NCBI GenBank assembly: GCA_030683995.1
Contig: JAUXPH010000020.1
Location: 1 to 33,914, forward strand
Reading direction: 5' to 3'
Source: Lutibacter sp.
GTDB taxonomy: Bacteria > Bacteroidota > Bacteroidia > Flavobacteriales > Flavobacteriaceae
Length of the DNA stretch: 33,914 bases
A program made the translations under genes and the position numbers. Position 1 is the first letter of the stretch. Every line of letters starts with the position of its first letter. A model generated the notes under the pieces. That model was given only the letters and a program-made list of their open reading frames with translations, searched no databases and had not been told where the DNA came from. This document shows, one piece after another, positions 16,751 through 24,773 of the stretch.

Positions 16751-16886
16751 TTGCTGATATTTTAATTTGATGAATAAGATAGAGGATGTCTTTTGTTGAA
16801 AAAAACAAAATTCAAGGCCTCAAAATTAATCAATAAATTTAAAATATGAATAATGTTAAAAAGAATATGCCATTTTTGGATTATCT

Positions 16887-18947
16887 TTATATTTTTTCAA
16901 TCATAATTCTGGCATCAACCGCAAAAATTTCTTTGGAATTTCCGAATAGCGGATTCAAATCAAGTTCTACAATTTCCGGTGCAGCCATTAATAAATCAGA
17001 AACTTTTACCACAATTTCCGCGAACAAATTTTCATTCACGCCTTCCTGGTTTCTGATTCCCTGAATTATTTTATACGATTTTAAATTTTGAATCATTGCT
17101 GACGCTTCCATTTTTGAAACCGGAGCCAACGAAACATTGATATCTTTTAAAACTTCAATGTAAATGCCACCCAAACCGCACAACACCATATGTCCAAAAT
17201 TTCCTTCTTTTTTAGCGCCGATAAACAATTCCATGCCTTTTTTCATGGGCTGTATCAACACCGCTTTTGCGCCTTCAATTTTCATAATTTTATCATAGGC
17301 AGCATCCAGTTTTTCGGTAGTGTTGATGTTTAAAATAATTCCGCCCACATCCGATTTGTGAATGGGGCCAACCACTTTCATCACCACCGGAAATCCAAGT
17401 TTTAGCGCCTCACTTAAACAGCCGCTTTTTGTGGTGCAAACAGCTTCGTTCACCAATGGAATTTTTGCCGCCAATAACAATTCTTTTACCTGTTGAGGTG
17501 ATAAAAAGCCGTTTTCAGCAGTATTGATAATGCTTCTGATTGCATCAAAATCTAAACTTGTTTTGTTTGTTTTTACAGAAACTGGAATCTTCGTATTAAA
17601 TATTTTGGCCAAAGCATTTCCAAACAATACTTCATCGGGAAAATTGATGTTTCCTTTTGCAATAAAATAATCGATTTCCTTTTTTACGTTTACCACCGAA
17701 GGCAATATCGGAAAAATAGGTTTTTTGCATTCGCGCATTTTTTTGTCCAAAACATCATAAACATCATAAACTTCAAACAATCCCGGACTTCCGAATATAA
17801 CCACCATCGCATCAATATCCGAAAATTCATTTTCGCAATAATCGATAATGGTTTCCAGTTGTTCCGCATTTCCTGTCGCTAAAAAATCAATAGGATTTGA
17901 AACGGAAGAACCTAAAAATAATTTATTCAGTAATTCTTCAGATTTTTTTCCGCTGATTTCAGGAACGTTCAATCCATTTTTGGACAAGGCATCCGTCAGC
18001 ATCACTGCAGGTCCGCCAGCGTGGGTAATCACCGCGATATTTTTGCCTTTTAGTTCTTTATGCATAAAAATTCCGGCAACGGTAATCAATTCATTTCTTC
18101 CGAAGCAACGCACAATTCCTGCTTTTTTGAACAAGGCATCCACAGCAACGTCAGAATTGGCCAATGCGCCTGTGTGCGAACTCGCCGCCCTGCTTCCTGC
18201 CGAGGAACTTCCTGCTTTTATGGCGGCAATTTTACAACCTTTGGCAATTAAGGAAGCTGCGTGTTTTAAGAGTTTTTGCGGATTTTCAATACTTTCGATA
18301 TAGAGTAATTTCACTTCCGAACTTTTTCCTTTTTCAAAAGTTTCGTCTAAATGTTCTAACACTTCTTCAACGCCAATTTGTGCCGAATTTCCAACCGAAT
18401 AAACGCTTGAAAACGTCAAGCCGGTTGCCATGGCAGCTTCCATAATAAATACCGCAGTTGCGCCCGACCCTGAAATAAAATCGACGCCTTTCGGGTTTAA
18501 TTTTGGAATGGGCGTGGTAAAAACGCCTGCATAATGCTGGTTGATTAATCCGATATTGTTAGGACCCAAAAGTGTGCCGCCAACAGTATTAATTTCTTTA
18601 ACAATTTGTTCTTCCAGCTGTTTGCCTTCAGCATCTTTTTCGCCGAATCCTGCCGAAAAAATGATAAATCCTTTGGTATTTTTTTGTTGTGTTAAAATTT
18701 GAATAGTTTCCAACGTAAATTTTGCCGCAATGGCGATAATTGCCAAATCCACTGCAGGAATATCCAAAACATTTTGGTAGCATTTCAATCCTTGCACTTC
18801 CGTTTCTTTCGGATTCACGGCAAACAATTCACCTTTAAAATGGTGGGCGATTAAATTTTTTAAAACGCTTCCGCCAGGTGTGTGAATATTGTTAGATGCA
18901 CCAATAACAACAATGCTTTTGGGATTAAGTAATTCTTTGTTCAGCAT
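16887..18947 (-). CDS. ADP-forming acyl-CoA synthetase (fused alpha-beta)
   Basis: This NDP-forming acyl-CoA synthetase converts acyl-CoA, ADP and phosphate to free acid, CoA and ATP. The 686 residues hold the alpha part (about 1-450) with an N-terminal CoA-binding fold (SIVVIGASNN) and the phosphohistidine segment SSHTGALANSD, followed by the beta part, an ATP-grasp domain (about 465-686) with VVMKVVGPIHKSDVGG. It is the third gene of an operon with iorA and iorB, 14 bases after iorB. That context points to aryl-acetyl-CoA as substrate, giving substrate-level ATP from aromatic amino acid breakdown as in hyperthermophilic archaea. A protein lysine acetyltransferase role is unlikely because no GNAT domain is visible. 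Confidence 0.88.
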   Translation of the reverse strand: MLNKELLNPKSIVVIGASNNIHTPGGSVLKNLIAHHFKGELFAVNPKETEVQGLKCYQNVLDIPAVDLAIIAIAAKFTLETIQILTQQKNTKGFIIFSAGFGEKDAEGKQLEEQIVKEINTVGGTLLGPNNIGLINQHYAGVFTTPIPKLNPKGVDFISGSGATAVFIMEAAMATGLTFSSVYSVGNSAQIGVEEVLEHLDETFEKGKSSEVKLLYIESIENPQKLLKHAASLIAKGCKIAAIKAGSSSAGSRAASSHTGALANSDVAVDALFKKAGIVRCFGRNELITVAGIFMHKELKGKNIAVITHAGGPAVMLTDALSKNGLNVPEISGKKSEELLNKLFLGSSVSNPIDFLATGNAEQLETIIDYCENEFSDIDAMVVIFGSPGLFEVYDVYDVLDKKMRECKKPIFPILPSVVNVKKEIDYFIAKGNINFPDEVLFGNALAKIFNTKIPVSVKTNKTSLDFDAIRSIINTAENGFLSPQQVKELLLAAKIPLVNEAVCTTKSGCLSEALKLGFPVVMKVVGPIHKSDVGGIILNINTTEKLDAAYDKIMKIEGAKAVLIQPMKKGMELFIGAKKEGNFGHMVLCGLGGIYIEVLKDINVSLAPVSKMEASAMIQNLKSYKIIQGIRNQEGVNENLFAEIVVKVSDLLMAAPEIVELDLNPLFGNSKEIFAVDARIMIEKI

Positions 18948-18961
18948 AAATAAATTGGTGT

Positions 18962-19552
18962 TTAGGAAACTAATTCAGCGGCAATTTCTTTACCTTTTAA
19001 GAAAGCTTCCAGGTTTTTTGCAACAATGCGTTCGCCCTTTCTTTCAAATAGTGTGGCTATTGCTTTTTGAAAACTTTCATCGCTTAAAGGAATTAAAGAT
19101 GAAGCCGCGCCCAATAAAACAATATTGGTGGCTTTTGAATTACCTAAATCTTTTGCAATTTTCATCGCATCGATTAAAATATGGTTTTTGTGCGATTTTA
19201 TTTCGTTGTAAAGTGTTTCCAATTCCGGATAATTTTTAATGTTTTCAAACGGATTTGAATCGGTGATTAAATAGCCGTCTTTTTTCAAAAATGGCAAATA
19301 GCGCAGCAATTCCATAGGTTCCACAGAAATAATGATATCTGCTTTTCCCTGCGGAATTAAATCAGAATAAATAGGTTGGTCCGAAATCCGCACATGAGAT
19401 TGCACGGCACCGCCACGCTGGCTCATTCCATGCACTTCCGATTGTTTGATGTTTAAATTGTTATCCAAAGCGGCAGTGTCCAAAATAGCCGCAATGGTTA
19501 AAATTCCTTGTCCGCCAACGCCGGCTAAAATGATATTTATTTTTGTGTACAT
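18962..19552 (-). CDS. iorB: Indolepyruvate oxidoreductase, beta subunit
   Basis: This is the gamma-type domain subunit of the thiamine-dependent 2-oxoacid:ferredoxin oxidoreductase that oxidises indolepyruvate and other aryl pyruvates to aryl-acetyl-CoA. The 196 residues start with the nucleotide/CoA-binding glycine loop NIILAGVGGQGILT, followed by SEVHGMSQRGGAVQSHVRI, both hallmarks of IorB. It lies four bases after the iorA stop and 14 before the acyl-CoA synthetase, so all three are one operon. Confidence 0.93.
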   Translation of the reverse strand: MYTKINIILAGVGGQGILTIAAILDTAALDNNLNIKQSEVHGMSQRGGAVQSHVRISDQPIYSDLIPQGKADIIISVEPMELLRYLPFLKKDGYLITDSNPFENIKNYPELETLYNEIKSHKNHILIDAMKIAKDLGNSKATNIVLLGAASSLIPLSDESFQKAIATLFERKGERIVAKNLEAFLKGKEIAAELVS

Positions 19553-19556
19553 AGGT

Positions 19557-21173
19557 TTAATTTATTGACACGTTTGTATATTCTTTTAATTTATCTTTTT
19601 TCTCCTTCGGAAGTTGAACGCAAGGACGCTGGGCAATAACAACAGAAACACCTTTATAATTTATTTCATCCCGAATGATATCAATATTTTCCTGTAAATT
19701 TTTATGCAATGGCGTAATCACTTTTAAATGGTCTTCTTCAATGCCTAAACCTTTGCAAATTGAAATTAACCTGCCCGAAGCCGCTGAATCCTGCGCGCCG
19801 GTCATCGCAATGGCCGAATTATCGGAAATAATAACGGTGATCGATGTTTTTTCGATAATGGCATCCAGTAAACCGGTCATTCCCGAATGCGTAAAAGTGG
19901 AATCCCCAATAACGGCAATTGCCGGATGAATTCCCGCATTGGAAGCGCCTATTGCCATGGTAATGGACGAACCCATTTCAATCAAGGTATTGATACTTTC
20001 ATAAGGCGACAAAACGCCTAAGGCAGAACAGCCTATGTCGCCAAAAACCTGTTGCGTAGCCGATTCATTTTTTAAAACATTAATGGCGTTAAACAAATCA
20101 TTGTGGCCACAGCCAACGCACAATTGCGGCGGTCTTCCCAAAACCACTTTTGGCAAATTGTCGTTGATCACGATATCAAAACCCAAAGCATTCGCAATAT
20201 TGTCGGGATTAAGTTCTCCAACACGCGGAATATCGCCGCTTAAACGTCCGATTACTTTTCGGTTTTCGCCTAAGAAGTCGGAAATGGCTTCTTCAATAAA
20301 AGGATAGCCGTCTTCCAATACCAATATTTTTTCGCAGGTGTCAAACAATTCTTTGATTGGTTCTTTTGGCAATGGATATTGCGAAATTTTTAAAACCGGA
20401 TAAGGACAATTGCCATCCTCAAAATTTTCCATCAAATAATTATAGGCTATGCCTGATGCAATAATTCCGATGGTTTTGTTGGTGCCTTCATGGAATTTAT
20501 TAAAGTCACTGTTTTCTGATATTTCAAGCATATCTGGCTGAATGTCAACCAAATGTTTGTATCGGTCACGCGCATGTATTGGGATTAACTGAAATTGTGT
20601 TTCAATTTTTGGCAAATTAACAGTATTTTGTGCAATCCTTTGGCCGGTAACAACACCGGCTCTTGAGTGCGACAAACGTGTAACCAATCGAATGAGAACA
20701 GGTAATCCTAAATTTTCTGATAGTTCAAAAGCATATTTGGTGATATCATAGCATTCTTGTTGGTTGGAAGGTTCTAAAATAGGAATCATCGCAAATTTGC
20801 CATAATACCTTGAATCTTGTTCGTTTTGTGAAGAATGCATCGAAGGATCATCGGCCACAACAACCACCAAACCGCCATTAATTCCGGAAACGGACATATT
20901 CATAAACACATCCGCCGCCACGTTTAAACCTACGTGTTTCATCACGACCATCGATTTTTTTCCGGCGTATGACATACCGAGTGCAGCTTCCATCGCGGTT
21001 TTTTCGTTGACCGACCAAGATGCATGGATATTTAATTCTTGTGCTATTTTTGATTTTTGGATATATTCTGTTATTTCGGTAGAAGGCGTTCCCGGATAGG
21101 CGTAAACACCGGATAAACCGGCATCAATGGCGCCTTGTGCCAATGCTTCATTACCCAATAGAAGTTTTTTCAT
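19557..21173 (-). CDS. iorA: Indolepyruvate oxidoreductase, alpha subunit, lacking the ferredoxin domain
   Basis: This is the large thiamine-diphosphate subunit of indolepyruvate:ferredoxin oxidoreductase. The 538 residues show a pyrimidine-binding N-terminal domain (GLSGVYAYPGTPSTEITEY), a central domain, LCVGCGHNDL (C352, C355), and a thiamine-diphosphate domain with GDIGCSALGVL, GDSTFTHSGMTG and SDNSAIAMTG. Archaeal IorA continues into a C-terminal double [4Fe-4S] ferredoxin domain. Here the protein stops soon after VVIAQRPC, and no clustered CxxCxxC motif is present. The next start codon follows within five bases, so nothing is hidden beyond. Electron transfer would need another route. 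A candidate -7 box and Crp/Fnr-like box lie upstream. Confidence 0.9.
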   Translation of the reverse strand: MKKLLLGNEALAQGAIDAGLSGVYAYPGTPSTEITEYIQKSKIAQELNIHASWSVNEKTAMEAALGMSYAGKKSMVVMKHVGLNVAADVFMNMSVSGINGGLVVVVADDPSMHSSQNEQDSRYYGKFAMIPILEPSNQQECYDITKYAFELSENLGLPVLIRLVTRLSHSRAGVVTGQRIAQNTVNLPKIETQFQLIPIHARDRYKHLVDIQPDMLEISENSDFNKFHEGTNKTIGIIASGIAYNYLMENFEDGNCPYPVLKISQYPLPKEPIKELFDTCEKILVLEDGYPFIEEAISDFLGENRKVIGRLSGDIPRVGELNPDNIANALGFDIVINDNLPKVVLGRPPQLCVGCGHNDLFNAINVLKNESATQQVFGDIGCSALGVLSPYESINTLIEMGSSITMAIGASNAGIHPAIAVIGDSTFTHSGMTGLLDAIIEKTSITVIISDNSAIAMTGAQDSAASGRLISICKGLGIEEDHLKVITPLHKNLQENIDIIRDEINYKGVSVVIAQRPCVQLPKEKKDKLKEYTNVSIN

Positions 21174-21208
21174 AAATTTCAGTTGTTAAAATTGTCATTA
21201 TAATGCCA

Positions 21209-21216
21209 CAAATTTA
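21209..21216 (-). promoter_or_regulatory. Candidate iorA -7 box
   Basis: The minus strand reads TAAATTTG (TAnnTTTG), 35 bases before the iorA ATG. No -33 TTG is seen at the usual distance, and a Crp/Fnr-like box sits there instead, as expected for an activator-dependent promoter. Confidence 0.45.
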
Positions 21217-21237
21217 TGAAAACGATTTCGTATTTTG

Positions 21238-21253
21238 TATGATAAAAATCAAT
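21238..21253. promoter_or_regulatory. Crp/Fnr-like box upstream of iorA
   Basis: TATGATAAAAATCAAT contains the perfect palindrome TGAT-AAAA-ATCA (21240-21251), the core of Fnr-type sites. It is centred about 33 bases from the centre of the candidate -7 box, which puts it near -41 of the inferred start site. It matches 13 of 14 bases of the box at 24725-24738. Confidence 0.45.
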
Positions 21254-21425
21254 CGAAAGTTTATAACTAACTGATAAACAAACTATTATATATTCAATAA
21301 AAGTGTTGAATATTTGAATAATATTAACTTAATCGATATTTTATTTATAGTTATTTATAAAAAATCAACTTATGGCTAAACATTTCGTAATTTTTATATG
21401 AAATATTATCTGTTTTTTGAAGTAT

Positions 21426-21848
21426 TTATTTTTTTATATTTTTTAGTTTGTTTTCTTGCTCTTGTATTAAAGTTTTAAGCGTAGATTTTTCATAATCAAG
21501 ATAAACATAAAAGTAAGCATTTTTAAAACAATACAAAATAATAGTTATTGATGTAACTATCATAAGATTAACAATATGCATTTCTGGGTCTTCAAATAAA
21601 TTAAAAAAGATGATGCCAATTGGGACTAATAATAAGCTAATACTTGTGTATAGAAAAGATTGAATAAAGAAAACTAATTTATTTTCTGTTCTTTTTCCAT
21701 AATCATTTTCAAATGACAATAATTGTTGTATAAATCCATATTTGGTATAATAAATCAAGATATAAAAGTATAGAAAAAGAAATATTTTATTCATTACCCA
21801 ATCCCAATCAATATTATTTATTGTATCTATATTTAAAAAATTATCCAT
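21426..21848 (-). CDS. Hypothetical membrane protein
   Basis: I do not recognise this 140-residue protein. It has about four hydrophobic helices (about 20-36, 60-85, 93-108 and a weaker stretch to 118) and a charged Lys/Glu-rich C-terminal tail (EQENKLKNIKK) likely to be a short coiled coil in the cytoplasm. Composition is AT-rich, with many Ile, Phe and Tyr. It lies 74 bases downstream of the RusA-like gene on the same strand, and 252 bases without a visible gene separate it from iorA. It may be accessory DNA. No function is offered. Confidence 0.6.
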   Translation of the reverse strand: MDNFLNIDTINNIDWDWVMNKIFLFLYFYILIYYTKYGFIQQLLSFENDYGKRTENKLVFFIQSFLYTSISLLLVPIGIIFFNLFEDPEMHIVNLMIVTSITIILYCFKNAYFYVYLDYEKSTLKTLIQEQENKLKNIKK

Positions 21849-21922
21849 AAAATAGGTTTTATTTGATTAATCATTCAGCCACTTTGCTATTAGATATTAT
21901 CGTTCGCTGGTTTTTATTCATC

Positions 21923-22531
21923 TCATTTAAATTGTAATCCTTTTCTTGTCTCGGTCAACTTAGTTATCCCTATGAGAATTCCGTTTACATTCATTGGATG
22001 AACGTGTTTGTCAACGATTAAAGATGAAACTTGACAATCATCGTCAAATGCTATTCCATTTAATGAATCCAACACAGTTTTGGCGAGATTATCAACGTCA
22101 ACATCAAAAAAACTTTTTTCGGTGAGTGAAATTGATAAATGAACTTGAACTTTATTTGGTATTTTTATTCTTTCGTTATCGGTAAACTTATCAGAAGTAA
22201 TTTCTTGGATATATTTTTTAAAATTTTGAACAGAAGTCGTTTCGGGTTTTCGTTGATAAAAGTGCTTTAAAATTGTTTCAATTCCGTCTTCGTCAATTTG
22301 AATAGCATTTATTGGTTTGTATCCGTCCTGTTTGGTCGGCACTTTCATAGCTCCAAAATATCCAAATAAGAAATCAATATTAGGATTTTGTATAAAAGTC
22401 ACATATTTTTGTTTATCCTTTTCCATCTTTGGTTTGCAGAATTTTTCAAGCTTGTTTACAACTAAAAGCCAACTTATAGTCTTGGCAAAATCATCCCAAT
22501 CCACCCATATTTGGTTGGCTTGGTATGACAA
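21923..22531 (-). CDS. RusA-like Holliday junction resolvase domain protein
   Basis: The C-terminal 80 residues match the RusA endonuclease family, which cuts four-way DNA junctions. DVDNLAK (D145, D147, K151) and FDDDCQV (D164, D165) followed by K175 line up with the catalytic aspartates and lysine of Escherichia coli RusA (D70, D72, K76, D91). The roughly 115-residue N-terminal part is unfamiliar, and RusA alone is about 120 residues. No ATG is near the start: a TTG at 22531 or GTG at 22504 is most likely, just downstream of a possible -7 box TAATTTTG at 22569-22562. An in-frame TGA lies at 22536-22534. It is probably phage- or element-derived. A decayed 5' end cannot be excluded. Confidence 0.6.
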   Translation of the reverse strand: MSYQANQIWVDWDDFAKTISWLLVVNKLEKFCKPKMEKDKQKYVTFIQNPNIDFLFGYFGAMKVPTKQDGYKPINAIQIDEDGIETILKHFYQRKPETTSVQNFKKYIQEITSDKFTDNERIKIPNKVQVHLSISLTEKSFFDVDVDNLAKTVLDSLNGIAFDDDCQVSSLIVDKHVHPMNVNGILIGITKLTETRKGLQFK

Positions 22532-22641
22532 GTGTCAAGCTTTATTGATAACGAATGTAGCCAAAATTAATTTATGAATCATCAAAAGGGTTTTAATATT
22601 TTGAATGGTTTTGGCGTCTGTTTTATTGTTGAAGTAAAAAG

Positions 22642-22684
22642 AAAACCTGATGACGCGTTTACAAATCCACATCATCAGGTTTTT
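22642..22684 (-). terminator. hemH terminator
   Basis: AAAACCTGATGA (22642-22653) pairs with TCATCAGGTTTT (22672-22683), 12 perfect base pairs around an 18-base loop, with a T-rich run following on the minus strand. It lies about 40 bases past the hemH stop. Confidence 0.8.
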
Positions 22685-22720
22685 AAAAAATAATTATTGA
22701 AAATTCTCAGTATTAAATCA

Positions 22721-23734
22721 TTATTTCGCCCATTCTTTAATCCAACCCGATAATGTTTTTACCCAATTGTCATCTTCGTTTAAACAAGGAATCATATTAA
22801 AATCCTCACCGCCATTTTCCATAAATGAATGTTTGGCTTCCATGCCAATTTCTTCCAAAGTTTCCAAACAATCTGTAACAAATGCGGGCGTAACCACTGC
22901 TAATTTTTTTAAGCCATTTATGGCGAAGTTGTCTATGGTTTTATCGGTATAAGGCTGCAACCAAGGGTCACTTCCCAAACGCGATTGAAAGGAAGTGCTG
23001 TAACTGCCTTCCGCCAAATTTAATTTTGCGGCAACATTTTTGGTGGTTTCATAACATTGATGGCGGTAACAAAACTCGTGGGCAGCTGATGGCGTATTGC
23101 AGCAACTGCCATCAATTGTGCAATGTGATTTTGTGATATCCGATTTTTTGATGTGCCTTTCCGGAACGCCGTGATATGAAAAAAGAAGATGCTCTGGTTT
23201 TAATGCTTCAAGAGAAGTTTGAATGCTTTCGCTCAATACTTCAATATAATCGGGTTGGTTGTAAAACGCGGGAACCATCGTTAATTTAATATTCGGGAAC
23301 TGTTTTTTTGCAATTTTTTTTGCCAAGACTTCAATGGTTTCTGTGGTTGCCATGGCGAATTGCGGATAAAGCGGAATCAGTAAAATTTCATCAACGCCTT
23401 GATCGGCCAATTTTTGAATGCCGCTTTTCATAGATGGATTTCCGTAACGCATCGCCAATTCAACAGGAATATTGGTGTTTTCCTGTACTTTTTTGTGTAA
23501 TCTTTGAGAAAGCACAATTAAAGGAGAACCTTCATCCCACCATATTTTTTTATAAGCTGCCGCCGATTTTTTTGGTCGGGTATTTAAAATAATGCCTTTC
23601 ACCAAAAATGCGCGAAACAAATACGGAACATCAATGACCCGTTCATCCATTAAATATTCATCCAAATAATTTCGAACATCTTTTGTTGAAGTGCTGTTTG
23701 GCGATCCTAAATTTACTAATAAAGCTCCTTTCAT
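22721..23734 (-). CDS. hemH: Ferrochelatase
   Basis: HemH inserts ferrous iron into protoporphyrin IX, the last step of protoheme synthesis. From ATG 23734 (MKGALLVNLGSPNS) it has 337 residues. The open frame reaches 23803, but that extension overlaps the end of the AraC gene and does not resemble the family. The catalytic histidine is in LLFSYHGVPERH. Just after it lies a cysteine-rich stretch with the pattern C-x5-CC-x9-C-x4-C, which may hold a [2Fe-2S] cluster as in some bacterial ferrochelatases. The C-terminal PAFVTDCLETLEEIGME is typical. It lies 13 bases after the AraC gene, so the two are probably co-transcribed. Confidence 0.95.
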   Translation of the reverse strand: MKGALLVNLGSPNSTSTKDVRNYLDEYLMDERVIDVPYLFRAFLVKGIILNTRPKKSAAAYKKIWWDEGSPLIVLSQRLHKKVQENTNIPVELAMRYGNPSMKSGIQKLADQGVDEILLIPLYPQFAMATTETIEVLAKKIAKKQFPNIKLTMVPAFYNQPDYIEVLSESIQTSLEALKPEHLLFSYHGVPERHIKKSDITKSHCTIDGSCCNTPSAAHEFCYRHQCYETTKNVAAKLNLAEGSYSTSFQSRLGSDPWLQPYTDKTIDNFAINGLKKLAVVTPAFVTDCLETLEEIGMEAKHSFMENGGEDFNMIPCLNEDDNWVKTLSGWIKEWAK

Positions 23735-23747
23735 TGATTTTGTTTCA

Positions 23748-24641
23748 TTATGATTTTGAAAATTGTTTTGGTGTAATGTCGAATTTACTTTTAAAAGCGG
23801 CAATAAAATGGCTGGAAGCGCTGTAACCTAAATGAGAGGCTATTTCGTTCACATTCATTTGTTGTTCCTGCAGCAATGTTCTAGCCAAATCCATTTTATA
23901 ATTCAATAAATATGTAAAAACGGGAACGCCATAAATTTCCTTAAAGCCGGTTTTTAATTTTTTGATGTTTAAGCCAACTTCCTTTGCCAAATCGGTAAGT
24001 GATGGCGGGTTGTTCATATTGGTAATAATCAGCTGTTTTGCCTGTTTTATTTTGCTGGCGGTTTCTTCATTGGAAATATAAGGGCAATTTTCAGTTTCAT
24101 TTTCAGAAGATTGGCTGAAATAATAACTCAGCAATTCGTAAACTTTACCCTTAATGTAAATTGGCCTAAGCAAATCATTTGTTTGTTTGGTCCTTAATTG
24201 GTTCAATATTAATTTTATGGAAGAACTTGTCTCTTTAGGTTCAATGATTGGATTTTCTCCCTTTAAACTGCCATAGTTAAATAAAACGGTTCCGTTAATG
24301 GAAAATAAGGAATGAAAATGTTCAATGGAAATTAAAATGGCCAGCAACTCGGAATTTGGAGGCAACTTAAAAAGCAGGTCCATTTTTTCATCCTTAAAAT
24401 AAACCATACTCGAATTGCCTTCAAACAAAGGCATAACACAATGTTCAAATTTGAAAGCAACTTTACATTCATTATTGCAGCAAAAATAAATTTGAATGTA
24501 ATTTTTGGTTAAAGAAAGTTTATAAAACTCATCGTTATCCGACAAGTTATTTAAATTAAAAACTTTAAAAGTGTCCGTTTCATTAAAAATAAACTGGGTA
24601 CTTTTGTCGATATTTTTGTAATTTTCTAAATTGGATTTCAT
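23748..24641 (-). CDS. AraC-family transcriptional regulator
   Basis: The 297-residue regulator has an unfamiliar N-terminal sensing part (about 1-190) and a C-terminal AraC domain (about 195-297) with two helix-turn-helix units, SLTDLAKEVGLNIKKLKTGFKEIYG and NVNEIASHLGYSASSHFIAAFKSKF. The N-terminal part has four cysteines in the pattern CC-x3-C-x8-C (C54, C55, C59, C68), which could bind metal, heme or respond to redox state. It diverges from hemA and precedes hemH on the same strand, so control of heme synthesis is the simplest proposal. Its candidate -7 box and two Crp/Fnr-like boxes lie in the shared upstream region. Confidence 0.9.
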   Translation of the reverse strand: MKSNLENYKNIDKSTQFIFNETDTFKVFNLNNLSDNDEFYKLSLTKNYIQIYFCCNNECKVAFKFEHCVMPLFEGNSSMVYFKDEKMDLLFKLPPNSELLAILISIEHFHSLFSINGTVLFNYGSLKGENPIIEPKETSSSIKLILNQLRTKQTNDLLRPIYIKGKVYELLSYYFSQSSENETENCPYISNEETASKIKQAKQLIITNMNNPPSLTDLAKEVGLNIKKLKTGFKEIYGVPVFTYLLNYKMDLARTLLQEQQMNVNEIASHLGYSASSHFIAAFKSKFDITPKQFSKS

Positions 24642-24675
24642 AAGATATTTTTATGAATTAACTTTAAAACCAAGG

Positions 24676-24683
24676 CAAAAATA
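24676..24683 (-). promoter_or_regulatory. Candidate AraC gene -7 box
   Basis: The minus strand reads TATTTTTG (TAnnTTTG), 34 bases before the AraC ATG. A TTTG (24703-24700, minus) lies 16 bases upstream, a little close for a -33 element. Confidence 0.45.
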
Positions 24684-24724
24684 GGAATAAAAAACCATAC
24701 AAAAAAACATCTGTACAATAAAAA

Positions 24725-24740
24725 TATGATAAAAGTCATA
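24725..24740. promoter_or_regulatory. Crp/Fnr-like box 1, AraC-hemA intergenic region
   Basis: TATGATAAAAGTCATA is an interrupted palindrome (TATGA...TCATA) with the core TGAT-AAAA-GTCA. Its centre is about 53 bases from that of the AraC -7 box, which puts it near -60 of the inferred start site, a usual class I activator position. Together with box 2 it forms a long inverted repeat (24720-24738 with 24762-24780, 17 of 19 pairs). Confidence 0.5.
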
Positions 24741-24761
24741 GTTTTTGAAGCCTTATTTTGC

Positions 24762-24773
24762 TGACATTTATCA
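24762..24773. promoter_or_regulatory. Crp/Fnr-like box 2, AraC-hemA intergenic region
   Basis: TGACATTTATCA is the near-complement of box 1, 35 bases away centre to centre. Read on the minus strand it is TATGATAAATGTCA, 13 of 14 identical to box 1. Confidence 0.45.

Noticed and set aside
16751-16886. Small plus-strand open frame beginning at 16846
   Set aside because: Most of it is the complement of the acyl-CoA synthetase 3' end. The spacer itself has no other signal.
21174-21425. Hidden gene or RNA between iorA and the hypothetical membrane protein
   Set aside because: The 252 bases are AT-rich with no open frame or strong stem. Only the iorA promoter and the Crp/Fnr-like box stand out.
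22537-22693. Possible small gene upstream of and in frame with the RusA-like gene
   Set aside because: The open stretch contains the hemH terminator hairpin and encodes nothing recognisable, so the in-frame TGA is not firm evidence for a broken gene.
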